64,000 bases of DNA from Gadus chalcogrammus (Eukaryota; Chordata; Actinopteri; Gadiformes; Gadidae). The position numbers and the translations under genes are program-made. The stretch lies in contig NC_079423.1 in assembly GCF_026213295.1 (NCBI RefSeq), forward strand, positions 16,645,676 through 16,709,675, written 5' to 3'. Below, in pieces: positions 9,291 through 64,000 of the stretch. Position 1 is the stretch's first letter; every line of letters starts with the position of its first letter. The notes beneath the pieces were generated by a model that did not search any database, was not told the origin of the DNA, and was given only the letters and a program-made list of their open reading frames with translations.

Positions 9291-11054
9291 ATGAGGTAAG
9301 AACTGGCTATTTCGACCTTAAATACAGTCATTTATAATCAGTTATATCTTTGTTGTATACGAGGAATGGGTTAACCGAACAATTGTTAGTGCTTGGCACT
9401 TGTTTCTATGAACATCCTTACTGTACCGAGAGATATATTGTTGTTTCTCATTCTTCTGACAAATATACTAATTGTTAACTTTTTTTATTCGATATTAATT
9501 AACTTAAGTCCCTTTAAATAAAAGCACCTGCTAAATGCCCTAAATGTACATTTAAATGTATTCAACATCAGCTGGTTTATATCACAATTAAATAGGACCA
9601 ATTAAAAATGTAACCATAAATAATGCATGCCAAATAAAATCCTGGTTCCTTATGAAACATGACCTTAAAGCTCAGACGTCTTTGTCTTTAATAGGCCCTT
9701 CAGTGCGGTTCCAAGTCCCCCGACCCTGAGGGCCCGACTGGAGACCTTCGAGTGCCACTTCACGTGGAACCTGAACAGCCACAGAAACCACCTTTTCCTT
9801 CTCAGGGACAAACTGGAGGATATCGGCACCGAGGACGGCAACCTCTGGCTGGGACACATCTACAACCTGCAGGCCTACGTCCACTTCCTCCTGGCCTCTG
9901 AAGAGGAGACCCCAGGCTCCACCATGAGCGACGCGCTGCGCTGCTTCGGCCAGGCGGGGGAGGCCTTCCGGCAGGTGAGGAACACCGTGGCAGACGAGGG
10001 TCCCTGGCTGCTGGTCAACTACGGCAACCTGGCCTGGCTGCACTACCGACGGGACGAGTGGTCCGAGAGCCTCGCGTACTTGGGCAAGGCGGAGGCACTG
10101 CTGCGAGAATACCCGTCTTCGATACAGGGGCAGCCCCATCAGGAGGTCCTGGCCGAGAAAGCATGGACCCTCATGAACTTCGGCCAGGACGGCAAACGCA
10201 GTGCGGTGGAGCTCTTCAGGAAAGCCATCGAGGTGGAACCAGCATGCCCCGTGGAGTGGACCACCAGCCACGCGTTGGCCTTGGCGTTTTCTTCTCCTCC
10301 AGACGACTCGTCACCAGAGCAGGAGGCGGACGTCTTGGAGACCCTGAGACGCGCCGTTGAAGGCGATCCAGACAACTTGTACGTGGCTACGGTGTACCTC
10401 GAGAGACGCGCCATGACCGACAGCAGAGGGATCGCAGAGCGAGCCCGTGAGCTGACCAAGGAGGTGCTAAAAAGGTCCCAGACCAGCTACAGCGGGATCC
10501 GACCCCTGCTGAGAGTCTACAGACTGCACGTGTCCCTGGATGAGGCCATCGACGTGGCGAACGAGGCTCTAGAGAGGCATCCGACCAAACGGCATCTCAA
10601 ATTCGGCCTGGCGAGCTGCTACAAGTGGAAGATCTTCTCAGACGGGGACACTCCCTTGATCGAGGGCCTGAGGAGACGAGCCATCGGTCTCTATGAGGAG
10701 CTGTGCAGCCTGTATCCTCATTCTTTCCTATTGGAGAAGATCGCCCTGGCGAGTTTGTACGCACAGTCAAGCAATCATGACAACACGGAGGCTGACAAGA
10801 TATATAAGGAGTTGTTGGAAATCGATTTAGAGCCAGCCCAGCGGCAAATACTTTACAACAAATATGCGAAATTCCTCAACTTCATCCTTCAAGACCGACA
10901 GGGGTCAATAGAGTATCACATGAAGGCAGCCGAAATACTGCATTCCTCCTGGTTTCGGAGAAACAGCAGAGACGTGCTGACCAAGATTAAGAATAGAAGG
11001 ATGAACCGAATGTGTGGAGAAATTGAGGACTTTCTGGCCCAACTACCCTTATAG
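9291..11054 (+). CDS. ifit: Interferon-induced protein with tetratricopeptide repeats (IFIT), copy B
   Basis: Exons 9291-9295 (ATGAG, donor GTAAGA) and 9704-11054 (acceptor CCCTTCAG) give 451 codons. The ORF is intact and collinear with copy A, with two extra codons near residue 8. The true start is the exon-1 ATG; the ATG at 9924 is internal, in frame at codon 76. It has the same TPR layout as copy A and the same expected role: a cytosolic, interferon-inducible binder of foreign RNA. The block of about residues 75-230 is nearly identical to copy A, whereas the N-terminus and the C-terminal half differ strongly, including charge changes in helices that form the RNA-binding pocket in known IFITs (inference). 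It is convergent with prpf38a: its poly(A) signal at 11065 lies about 480 bp from the prpf38a stop. Confidence 0.93.
9330..9545 (+). repeat. Dispersed teleost element in ifit-B intron 1
   Basis: Paralogue of 2595-2800, carried along by the duplication; it keeps the GTGCTTGGCACTTG box and the degenerate TAAAAGCACCTGCTAAATG end. Confidence 0.6.
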
Positions 11055-11064
11055 CTCAGCACAC

Positions 11065-11070
11065 AATAAA
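11065..11070 (+). terminator. Poly(A) signal of ifit copy B
   Basis: AATAAA starts 11 bases after the stop codon, as in copy A. Confidence 0.75.
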
Positions 11071-11473
11071 AAGAAAATCACATGTTACCTAATTAGACAA
11101 AATCCTTTATTTATTAAAAATGGCACCAACTTTCAGATGTCTTTCAGTGTTGAAATCCAACATGCATTGAAAGAATTGTTACAAAGCACATACTTTGTAA
11201 TCACAGACTATTATTTTTATACAAGGGGAAGTATAAATAGGAGTTTTATTTAAGACTAAAAATAATAATACTATTAGGCAAATGAATATTCATATTGCCT
11301 CTTATCTCAATTGTTTTATCATTTGTGTTATCACAAAGTAATCATACTGTCCAAAGGCCAGGGGAGTAGTACATGGACTGAAATGGGTGGGTATCCTTCA
11401 CTTCCACTTACCGTTTGCTATCTGGTCAAAGTTCCTTACAAACGTGACACGATTTGGAATGGCATTTTCCGCT

Positions 11474-11479
11474 TTTATT
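11474..11479 (-). terminator. Probable poly(A) signal of prpf38a
   Basis: TTTATT on + (AATAAA on -) lies 75 bases past the prpf38a stop. A second candidate lies at 11107-11112; which one is used cannot be told from sequence. Confidence 0.5.
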
Positions 11480-11553
11480 TTGAAGTCTCAATAAGAATGA
11501 AAAAAGACACAGAACACGCTAAATTAAAATAATACGTAGAAAGACAGAATGGA

Positions 11554-14500
11554 CTAGTCGTTTCCTCTTCGGCTCTTCTTGTGACTTTTCTTTGAACTCC
11601 TGGTATGAAAAACAGAGGTTGGATTTAGTCATTTAATCAATGTTACAGTTTGGGCTTTTTGTTGGTTGGTTATTTAGACACGTTTATTGCAGAGAAATGA
11701 ACAGTGATGAATAAACAAACAGTGGTATCCTGATTCTTCTGTATAATTGTTCATATATACAAAAATATCACACACAATTATTTTATGCATGCAGCAAATT
11801 CAGACTGCTCAGTTTAGCCTCACCTCTCTGGAGACTTTGAGTGACTGCGATGTCTGTGACTTCTGTGGTGCCCTGGTGAAAACATTAAGATGAGTGACAT
11901 TCGTTATATTGCAGTTTGCAGAAAAACAGTGAACTAGAACTCATTGGAGAGCTTGAGAGAAAGACATTTTTCTAAATGTGTCTGAAGTTAGGGTCACTCA
12001 ATCCAATTCAATCTGTATAGCCCTTAATCACAGGTACAGTCTCAAAGGGCTTTACAGGCCATATATCGTCACAACCCCCAGACCCAATCCCCCCCAGAGG
12101 GCAAGAACAACAAACTCCTGTAATTAGCAAGAAGGAAATCTTGAGGAGAAAGGCAGAGTGGGGGATCCCTCCTTCCAGGCAAGGTTAGCAGTGCAATGGG
12201 TGCCATAATTGACATACATACAAGCAAACATTTTTAGAAAAACCTGCTGTCAATTATTTTTCTTTCATACATTATCTGTCTGAATACTAGGGTTGTGAAC
12301 GGTTACAATAAATTGTAAACGGTTACACGACCCCTTTTTTTTCGTGGACACGGTTAACCGTTTTTTAAATTAAGTAATGATTTTTTTATGCATTTTTTAA
12401 AGTGGACCGCAGTCGCGCTATAGGGGGATTATTTGTTTATCAACACGGCGGATGCGCGGGAAGAATGATCGCAAAAAGAACATTTGTTTGACCGGTTGCC
12501 ATGGTTATCTCCGTGTGGTTCATTTGCAGTTGCGGTGTTAATTAGGATGTTGTCAGCTTACCGTTTCATTCAACTGTAATCAGAAAACGCGGTTATATGC
12601 TATAGACCCTATAGTATCTGTGGTATAAAGGCTGGGATGAATTTCAAATTATAAATATGTACACTTTATGTTGAAAGTATGGACCGTCGCGATTCCCATT
12701 GAAACAATGGCGTGGTGATTATTATTATTTATTTTTTACGGTTTTCGTTTACTGATTTTTCCTTAACGGTTACACGTGTGCCCGTGCACACCCCTACTGA
12801 ATACCGACGGCAGCAAGGGCTTTTAATAAAACAGTACACACACACACCTTACTAAGTATACATGTGTATGAATGACCATAAGTATGTGCCCTCTATTGCC
12901 CCCTGGGGACAAATAAAGTTTTTTGAATTTGAATTGAATTTTGAATTGAATAAATGACATGGCATGCGTCACCCTATTTGTAGTGCCTGTAGGGCAGGTT
13001 GAGCGGTCTTACATCTGACCGCAGTGTCCCTCACAACACAGCTAACGATCAGGGTGTGACCTGTATTAGCAGCATTAGTCCGTAGCACTCCCCGGCGGGA
13101 GGAGGGGAACCTACCAGGGGATTTGGAGCGGTGGCGTCGGTCCCGGGACCGGCTCCGGTGCCTCCGGGGGCTCTTGCTGCGGTGCTCCCGGCGTTCTCTC
13201 CTCGGGGACGGGCTGGAAGGGACAAGAGACGAGAGCCAATCAGCAGAGCGCCTCGGGACCACAAGCGGGCCCCAGACACACACACACCACCACCACGGTC
13301 GCACAACGGCCACGGGGAATAGTGTGCGCACAGAGCATCAACAATACGGCCGCGTGGTCACAGAGCACAATGAGATCTGGAGTCGGGCGATGGCGTACCT
13401 TCTCCTCTTGGGGGACCGGCTCCTCCTGGAGAAGGAGGAAGGAGGAAAGAAGCCATTTTTGTTGAGTTTCAGCATGACGAGAAGACGTAACAAAATGGAA
13501 TCAAGTATTAAAAAAGAAAAAGAAAAATGGATGGCAGACCGTCTGGGGGAGCGACTGCGTCGGTAGCGCGGTGAGGGGGAGCGGCGGGGCCTGTCGTTGT
13601 CACGGTAACTCCGTCTGTGAGCCTCAGGGGTGGGTATCCTCTCCGGCTGAAGAGGGGGAGAAGGTGATGATGACTATCGAGGGGACGATGGAAGCCGCGA
13701 GGCGTTTCAAAGGAAGCCCCGTAAACGGCTTTAAAACAACCGTTCAAGGGGAAAGCTCAATTACCAACGCAATATCGTGTGTAAATTGTTCTGAGACTTG
13801 GGGGGGCAGCATTGCCCAAAGGAGCGCCATAAGGGACGGGGAAGGAGGGCAATTCACGTTAGGGCTTTGACTCCGAACTTCGTTATTCGAATATAATAAG
13901 TCATGTGTCCGTCGAGTTACCTTTTCCTCCTCCTCGTCTTCCTCATCGCTGCTCTCCACCTCGTCCAGGTCCTCCTCCAGGGCACTGATGCGCGTGTCCA
14001 AGAGTTCGGCCTCCTCAAGGACCTGCCGTTTCTGCGCGCACACACACACACAGTTCAGTTAAAAAACGTTACACTTTTTAAGAGCTTGCCTTCGTTCTGC
14101 ACACACACACACACACACACAGAAGATGTACGCTACTAGAGACATGGCGCCCACATACCTGCAGCCTGGGCAGGATGATGTCACACATCCTCTCCGCGTG
14201 AAGGAGTTCGTCGATGAACTCGTCCACATGCATCACCTCAAACTCTGTAACAGAACGAGGGGCGAGCGAGCACCGCAGGGGTCCGTTATATTGTGACGCG
14301 TCAGGCCAGTGGACTAATCAAATGTCTTCGTTCACGATTGAAGTTGAACAAACAAAGTACATTCATCATTGGGGTGAGAGTTGTGGAGGCAACATGACAA
14401 TGGCAAACCCTTTGTCAATGTTGTACTTGATGAGACCTTTACTCATTGCAAGCACTGTGTTATCAAACCAAGGTACGCTTATAAAACAATACATTCGTCC

Positions 14501-15299
14501 TTAAATGGTCTCTGTACAAACAATATTCACTAACCTCCATTCCGGTTCTGACTCTTGATTTTCCTGTAGTCGTTGTAAAGAGGCTCCAGGTATTTGTAAC
14601 AATCCACCGAGGTGCCCGTCAGCCTCATGTACATGGCTCCAAGCAGGCGGACGTATCTAGGAGAAATAACGGTTAAAGTGTCCAGCATGGTTTCGTCCAC
14701 CACAGTGTGTGACTCCACAGCTGCTTGTGTTCATACAGCATCATACGGAGAGGAGGAGGAGCTACAGGGGTGTAACCGTATGCTATAAGTCAGCACATGT
14801 GTACTCAAAACAACAATAGTTCTTCTTCAAAATCGACCAGCATTGCGTCCAACGTACTTGAAATCCTCGTTCTTGATGAACTCCACGATGATGTCTTTCT
14901 CTGGTTGGATCTGTAGCATCTTCAGCGTGAGGCAGAGGAAGGGGGTGGGTTTGATGTTCCCTCCGTAAACCCCTCCGACGAACTTCAGCTCCATGGCCTT
15001 GTCCACCACCAGCTCGGCTGAGGAGAACGAGAGGAGGAATGGGGTTTATTCTCTTGTAGCTTATTCCAAACTCCCATATTATATTCTCCTTAGGTCTTAA
15101 CTTCTCTTGGGATCCACCAGTTAGCTCATCAGGCTAACCAGTGGACCGTCCACCCCCCGCACCACTCACCGGTCAGGCCGAAGCACTCCTCCTTCCAGTA
15201 CTTCGACTCGTAGATCCGAGTCCTAATGATCTTCTCCACTAGATACTGAGGGTTGGTGCCATGGATGCTGTTGGCGTCTTTCACGGTCCTGTTAGCCAT
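11554..15299 (-). CDS. prpf38a: Pre-mRNA-splicing factor 38A
   Basis: Ten exons on the minus strand: 15170-15299, 14858-15017, 14535-14656, 14159-14244, 13921-14031, 13540-13646, 13399-13425, 13115-13212, 11824-11872 and 11554-11599, totalling 936 nt and 311 codons, against about 312 in human. Residues 1-175 are the PRP38 domain (starts MANRTVKDANSIHGTNPQYL; KFVGGVYGGNIKPTPFLCL; MYMRLTGTSVDCYKYLEPLY). Residues 180-203 are acidic and coiled-coil-like. The rest is an RS domain (RSRSRDRRHRSKSP) ending SHKKSRRGND. PRPF38A is a component of the pre-catalytic (B complex) spliceosome needed for its activation. All junctions are GT-AG and phase-consistent. Exon 7 is a 27-nt microexon; the donor of exon 6 (GTCTGC) is weak. 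Intron 8 is long because of MITE insertions. The gene is head-to-head with orc1. Confidence 0.97.
12011..12224 (-). repeat. Dispersed repeat, reverse copy of 26181-26390
   Basis: The element shares AGCCCTTAATCACAGGTACA and TCTCAAAGGGCTTTACAGGC at one end and CCATTGCACCC-type sequence at the other with the opposite-strand copy in orc1 intron 17. I do not recall its family name. Confidence 0.65.
12288..12796. mobile_element. Non-autonomous hAT-like element in prpf38a intron 8
   Basis: It begins TAGGGTTGTGAACGG and ends in the inverted equivalent (CCGTGCACACCCCTA). It is flanked by a perfect 8-bp target duplication CTGAATAC (12280-12287 and 12797-12804). The 509-bp interior has no transposase ORF. 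Length of duplication and termini fit hAT. Confidence 0.85.
12886..12955 (+). repeat. LINE-like 3' tail
   Basis: GCCCCCTGGGGACAAATAAA followed by GAATTT/TTGAA repeats, matching 5845-5912; it resembles a 5'-truncated LINE end. Confidence 0.5.
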
Positions 15300-15589
15300 G
15301 TCAGCCGATCGTGTGCGGGTTCCTCTGAAAGAAACAACCCCCTGTGCTACGATGTGTTTCCGGGTCTACAACGTTTACTTCCGGTTTAGTCGGAGGCGGC
15401 CCTGATTGGTCCAGCACTTCATATGACTGAAATGACGCGGTTTTCGCGGGAACCGCGGTATCTGAAGTCCACGTCGAGTCGAGGTTAGTTTGAAAGAACG
15501 CGGGCACGTCTCCGAGCCTCATTATCATCTTAAACAAGTGTAGTTATTCGCTATATCAGTCTTCCATTTGGCGTTTTTAGCAAGTTAAG
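15300..15589. promoter_or_regulatory. Bidirectional prpf38a/orc1 promoter
   Basis: The two start codons are 290 bp apart and face outward. The interval holds an ETS-type ACTTCCGG at 15377-15384, a second TTCCGGG near 15357, an inverted CCAAT (ATTGG) near 15404, and the palindromic E2F-type TTTTCGCGGGAA at 15441-15452. There is no TATA box. ORC1 is a known E2F target in mammals, and the same head-to-head gene order exists in human, so this is probably a conserved shared promoter. Confidence 0.8.
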
Positions 15590-26869
<11,280 letters not shown>

Positions 26870-27391
26870 AAGCTCTTAGAACGTATTATATTTTGTAGAT
26901 GAATTGTGTACAGCGGTGGTGACCGAGCTCTTAGACCGAACTCTTTCTCTCCATTTGATGACCTGAGGTGGTTTGGTCGCCTTTGGTGTCGACCTGTGCA
27001 GAGAAGTCTGCTAATGCATGCAGACACTGTTTTTTTTAATCTATTTTTATAATATTATTTACATGAAAATAATTGGAATAATCTCTCTGGATAGACTTGA
27101 CATTCTGGGTGTTGCTCGTATGTTTTTGTGGGGCCTTTCGTGTCCTGTTGAAAGCACATAGTGAGTGAAGGCCGTAGATAGTAGAACTACAACATTAGTA
27201 GCCGTTTTATGATATCGGGCACTTTTAACAAATGCATTCTCACCATGGTTTATTCCTAATCCTAGTTTATTATTTTATGAAGCTTTGTGATGGGAGAGTG
27301 TGTTCTATCCCCAGTGAATGTGTCATTTACATCCCCAATGCCAACATTTTATTAATGCTGTGATTTTATTTCTGTGAAAATGTCTGCATTT

Positions 27392-27397
27392 AATAAA
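27392..27397 (+). terminator. Poly(A) signal of orc1
   Basis: AATAAA about 650 bases after the stop; no better hexamer lies earlier. Confidence 0.7.
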
Positions 27398-27419
27398 GAT
27401 ATCTAATATAATTATTGTT

Positions 27420-27895
27420 CCCTGTTTTAAATCTTCATCCCCAAATGTATGCAACGTCTGCCGATTAAATCATTTATCAAATCAATTAATTCGATTTTAA
27501 ACTATAAACGTATATTTGATGTACTGATTGCCCACAAGATGGCGTATTGTTGTCTGGAAGACGGGGTCAAGGTTCAAGCAGGGCAATTCATATTCGAATT
27601 AAGGACTTTGGTGGTATTTTTTTTTCTTTGGTTTATGTTCAATATTTATTTAAAACTTTTTTCGAAAGAAAAGTTTGTACATTTCAAAAAAACTTTAAAT
27701 TTCGGTTAAGGAGATGAGTGCATATGCATTTTGAAACAAATACACAAACTTGATTTTGGATTCACAGCACAATTACCCTAGTATCCTCCCCTTAGTCTTA
27801 AAGTGAATTCGGAGTGAACATTTCTTACTGCTATTGTGGTCCCTTCAAGCCTATTGAAACCGCACACCCATAGGTATAAATACAAGAGTGCACAA

Positions 27896-27931
<36 letters not shown>

Positions 27932-29578
27932 GTGTGTGTGTACGTGTGTGCCACTGCCCTTCTGCAGCTGTCAGCCGAGTGGAATGGTGAGTAAGCAATA
28001 AATGCGAAAGTGCTTGTGTACTAGGTGTCTCTCCCCTCTGAACCCCACTCAGGGTAGGTGTGGTGCAGGGGTCTGACCAGTGGCAGGGACCGTGTCCCCA
28101 GAGCGGCGGGGCGAACAGGTAATAGATGGAGTGGGCGTACATGGAGAGGCTCAGCCGAACCTTATACCTTAATAATGGATGAGGCCTGACTGTGTGCAGA
28201 ACCACCTCACTGAGCTCATTAGGCACCGTCAACAAAGGGACGTCTTTGTTCCCACAGAACATATGCGGAAAAACCAACTGTTAATCAAGAGTGTTTATTA
28301 CCGCCCCTGGCGCTTCTACACTTAACTAAACAAACACAAGTGGATGCAAGGTAAACAAACGCGCACATTTACAGATACGGCACACAATGTGTTGTTCTGA
28401 GAAGAAAAACAACATGTGAGGAACTCTGATGTTGATGCATGCAGGACATATGCGGACAGACTTGCAGACTGACTAACTTGCAGTTCAATTTTTGTTTTAT
28501 ATCTTAATTCATGTAAGCCATGTGTTTATGTGTCGCAGTATAAAGATGATAGAACAATACCAGATGGTAGGTTGTTGTGGATGAGGTGTCTGTCCGCGTC
28601 GTTCAGGAGAAGGAAGGCTCGTCCCTGGGGTCTCACTAAAACATTTAACCAGTAAGATATTTTCTGCGTTGATAAATAAGTCAGTCTCCTTCCAGAGGGT
28701 CCTTGGCATCTCCGAGTGGCGGCCGCTGGACTGCAGGGGCCTGCTGAACTGGGTTTACTGGGGTGATACGTGGGAGTGTTCATAAGGTATAGGATACACA
28801 AGAGTTACACATCTCTTTATTGTTGTAAAAACTGAATAGATAGGCTAAATATCCATAGATTTATAATGTGTCTGTGCCTGTGGGTATATAAAATGTATGA
28901 TTATTTACATTGACAATATTATTAAGTATTATAATTATATACAATATATTTATATAGAATATATATTATACATAATGACTATATTTTTTATTTGATCCAC
29001 ATCATTGCCTATTTCTTTTTTATCAAATACCTCTGTTGATCTTGCATGAAAGCTTTGCATGTACCCCCCTGATATAAATCCTGATAATAAAATTCCTGGC
29101 AGTGCAATGTGACAGCTGCCAGAGGTCATTTGAGGGCATTAATCAGCATCTTAAAGGATGGGGTACTGTTTCCGGTGCATGCATGTGTGTGCTGGTTGTG
29201 CACGCAGGTGCGGAAGGACGTGCACACGCATGATGTGTGATGTCTGATGTCTGAGAGAGCGTGTGTGTGTGTGCGTTTATAGCCTATGTGTGTGTGACTG
29301 TGTGTGTGGGGGTGTGTAAGTGTGTGTGTGTGTGTGTGTGTGTGCCTCGACCAGCCCCCCTCTCTCTTTGTCCCTCCTCAACAGTGAAACCCAGGCGCGC
29401 GCCATCAATCTCCCCGCGCATCCCGCTTCCCACAACAACCTTCACTTCACTTTCACATCCGCATCACCCTCGATCACGGACCAAGTTGCCGCCGCAAGTG
29501 ATCCATGTTTCGCCTCCCTGAGATGCGACACCACCCCACCGTTTACCGGAGAATATCGTCCGTCCGCTGAGCGAGAGC
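27420..29578. other. orc1-ano8 intergenic region
   Basis: No gene is supported. A minus-strand ORF of 148 codons (27831-28277) runs into a CA repeat and matches nothing I recognise. A short (GT)n lies at 27898-27940. From about 29300 the sequence turns GC-rich with CpGs and precedes the ano8 start, so it probably contains the ano8 promoter and 5' UTR. Confidence 0.5.
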
Positions 29579-61993
<32,415 letters not shown>

Positions 61994-62039
61994 GTAGGGG
62001 GGGGCCCGGGGCCCGGGGCCTCTCTTCTAAAAGGGAGCC

Positions 62040-62152
62040 TTAAAGGGGTGATACTAAGCCGCCATGTCACCAAAACAGAGGAAAAGGCAGGCTTTGTAGC
62101 GGCTAATCACACTCATACCCGGTGGCATGATGTCATAATATCACCCCTTTAA
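62040..62152. mobile_element. Short TTAA-ended MITE
   Basis: TTAAAGGGGTGATACTA at the left and its near-complement TAATATCACCCCTTTAA at the right; 113 bp, no ORF. Confidence 0.65.
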
Positions 62153-62320
62153 AGGAACCCTCGTTGCGTTCAATCAATGAAATGCCCATATCCGGATAAC
62201 ATTTAGGGCATTTAGCAGATGCTTTATACGAAGCGACTTAGGCCCATTTCTACCCTTACCCTTCCCCTTACCCCTCCCCTTTTTTGAAGGGGTAGGAGGG
62301 GTAGGGGTATACATGGGAGT

Positions 62321-62420
62321 NNNNNNNNNNNNNNNNNNNNNNNNNNNNNNNNNNNNNNNNNNNNNNNNNNNNNNNNNNNNNNNNNNNNNNNNNNNNNNNN
62401 NNNNNNNNNNNNNNNNNNNN
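62321..62420. other. Assembly gap of 100 N
   Basis: Exactly 100 N, the conventional length for a gap of unknown size; the right flank starts in poly-C. Confidence 0.99.
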
Positions 62421-62772
62421 CCCCCCCCCACACACACACCTTTCTCTGTTATGACATTTCTTGTGAAGCCATTGAAAGGCTGCTTTCCTGGGGGACTTTC
62501 CAGCGCTATGACTGCCGGCTCGCCCTCTCCTCACCACACTGGTACTTAGAGCAGCGTTCTAATGATTATTTGAGGTTGACTGCAGGTGGACCCTGGGATG
62601 TAGGGCTCAGGTGAAGGGGGGGGGGGGGGAGGAGAGAGCTGTGAATGGGATGGAGCCGCGCCCCGGTCTGACAGAGTAAACACATAATGTCACAGAAATG
62701 ATGTCGCTCAGACACACTTTACCGCACCCAGCCTACACACACTCATACACTTATCTGTGGACATATAAACAG

Positions 62773-62909
<137 letters not shown>

Positions 62910-63270
62910 CACCTCAACTTGATTGACAGGGGAGAGTTTTGTGAGGTTACAGGGGAGAGTGTAAAGAGAGAGAGACGTAGAGTGAGGTAGAGGAAGAGTG
63001 AGTTTGAGTGAAAGAGTGGTAAAGTGATAGAGGAAGGTTAGGGTGTAAACAGAGTGGTAAAGTGTTGTAGAGGCAGAGGGAGAGAGAGAGAGAGTTAGAG
63101 AGAGAGTGGTAGAGTGACAGAGGCAGGTACAGGTGTAGAGAGAGGGGTAGAGTGCCAGAGGGAGTTAATGATGAAGAGAGAGTACCGGTAACAGTCAGGA
63201 AGGAAAGCCAAAATGGGGTCTGTGTGCTCCATGAACCTACAAGTCACACGCCTACAAGTCTTGACAGGTT

Positions 63271-63450
<180 letters not shown>

Positions 63451-63659
63451 TGCATGGCCGTTTCCGTATAGCTGTTAGAGCACACACACGTCCCACACAC
63501 AGGACAAGGTGTGTATTGTTCCAGAGCCCTGCACCTGAACCTGGGCCCAGGTTAGCGCTAGCTTATTAGCAGGAAACCCGAGCCCAATCAATCTGTAATC
63601 AACATCATATTTATAATGGGCTTGGGTGACACAAGGAGTGGAAAATACTGAAGTTGTGG

Positions 63660-63892
63660 CCGCACACACAAGCACACTCGTGCGCTCAAGCGCACCCACA
63701 CACACACACACACACACACACAAAATCAAACACACAGACACAAGCAGAGGAACACACGCAAACACACATGCACTTACACTCACAGTCGCACACACACACA
63801 CACACACAGACAGACACACATCCACACGCACACACACACACAGGCACACAAACAAACACACAAACACGCATATTCACTTACACACATGCCCT

Positions 63893-63956
<64 letters not shown>

Positions 63957-63962
63957 CACACG

Positions 63963-64000
<38 letters not shown>
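63660..64000 (-). repeat. Interrupted (CA)n to the window edge
   Basis: Mixed CACACG/CACAAA units, becoming pure near 63897-63949 and again from 63965 to the end. Confidence 0.9.

Overview
The window is vertebrate nuclear DNA, almost certainly from a teleost fish. It holds three multi-exon genes with canonical GT-AG introns and strong homology to human PRPF38A, ORC1 and ANO8, two tandem interferon-induced TPR (IFIT) genes, fish-type tRNA-derived SINEs, hAT-like MITEs with 8-bp target duplications, and a very high load of long (GT)n/(CA)n tracts. That repeat load resembles what is known of gadiform (cod-like) genomes, but the species is an inference. There is no bacterial, plasmid, phage or CRISPR content.

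Layout. 1-11916: a tandem segmental duplication. Copy A (1 to about 5243) and copy B (about 7528 to 11916) each carry, in order, a PIN/XPG-like selfish or orphan ORF (broken), a purine-rich GGA minisatellite, a 160-bp coding-like tail, a two-exon ifit gene on +, and the last two exons of prpf38a on -. In copy B those exons belong to the intact prpf38a gene; in copy A they are a stranded relic. 11554-15299: prpf38a (-), ten exons, 311 codons. 15300-15589: a compact head-to-head promoter with ETS, CCAAT and E2F-type motifs. 15590-26739: orc1 (+), 18 exons, 962 codons, with BAH and AAA+ domains. 26740-29578: orc1 3' UTR and intergenic sequence. 29579-61993: ano8 (+), first exon, a 16.6-kb intron 1, then exons 2-15; the last exons lie beyond the right edge. 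61994-64000: ano8 intron with a 100-N assembly gap and CA arrays.

How the genes relate. ORC1 (replication licensing) and PRPF38A (spliceosome activation) are housekeeping genes sharing one promoter, an arrangement also present in human. The IFIT pair (antiviral RNA-binding TPR proteins) runs tail-to-tail into prpf38a. ANO8 is a TMEM16-family membrane protein. No shared pathway links the groups.

Most notable: the IFIT duplication with a mosaic divergence pattern and a relic prpf38a 3' end; clusters of single-base frameshifts in ano8 exons 12-14; (GT)n tracts sitting directly against several 3' splice sites; and complementary (GT)n/(CA)n arrays bracketing in-frame ano8 exon 6. No convincing new biological system was found; these observations and the PIN-like ORF family are the best leads.
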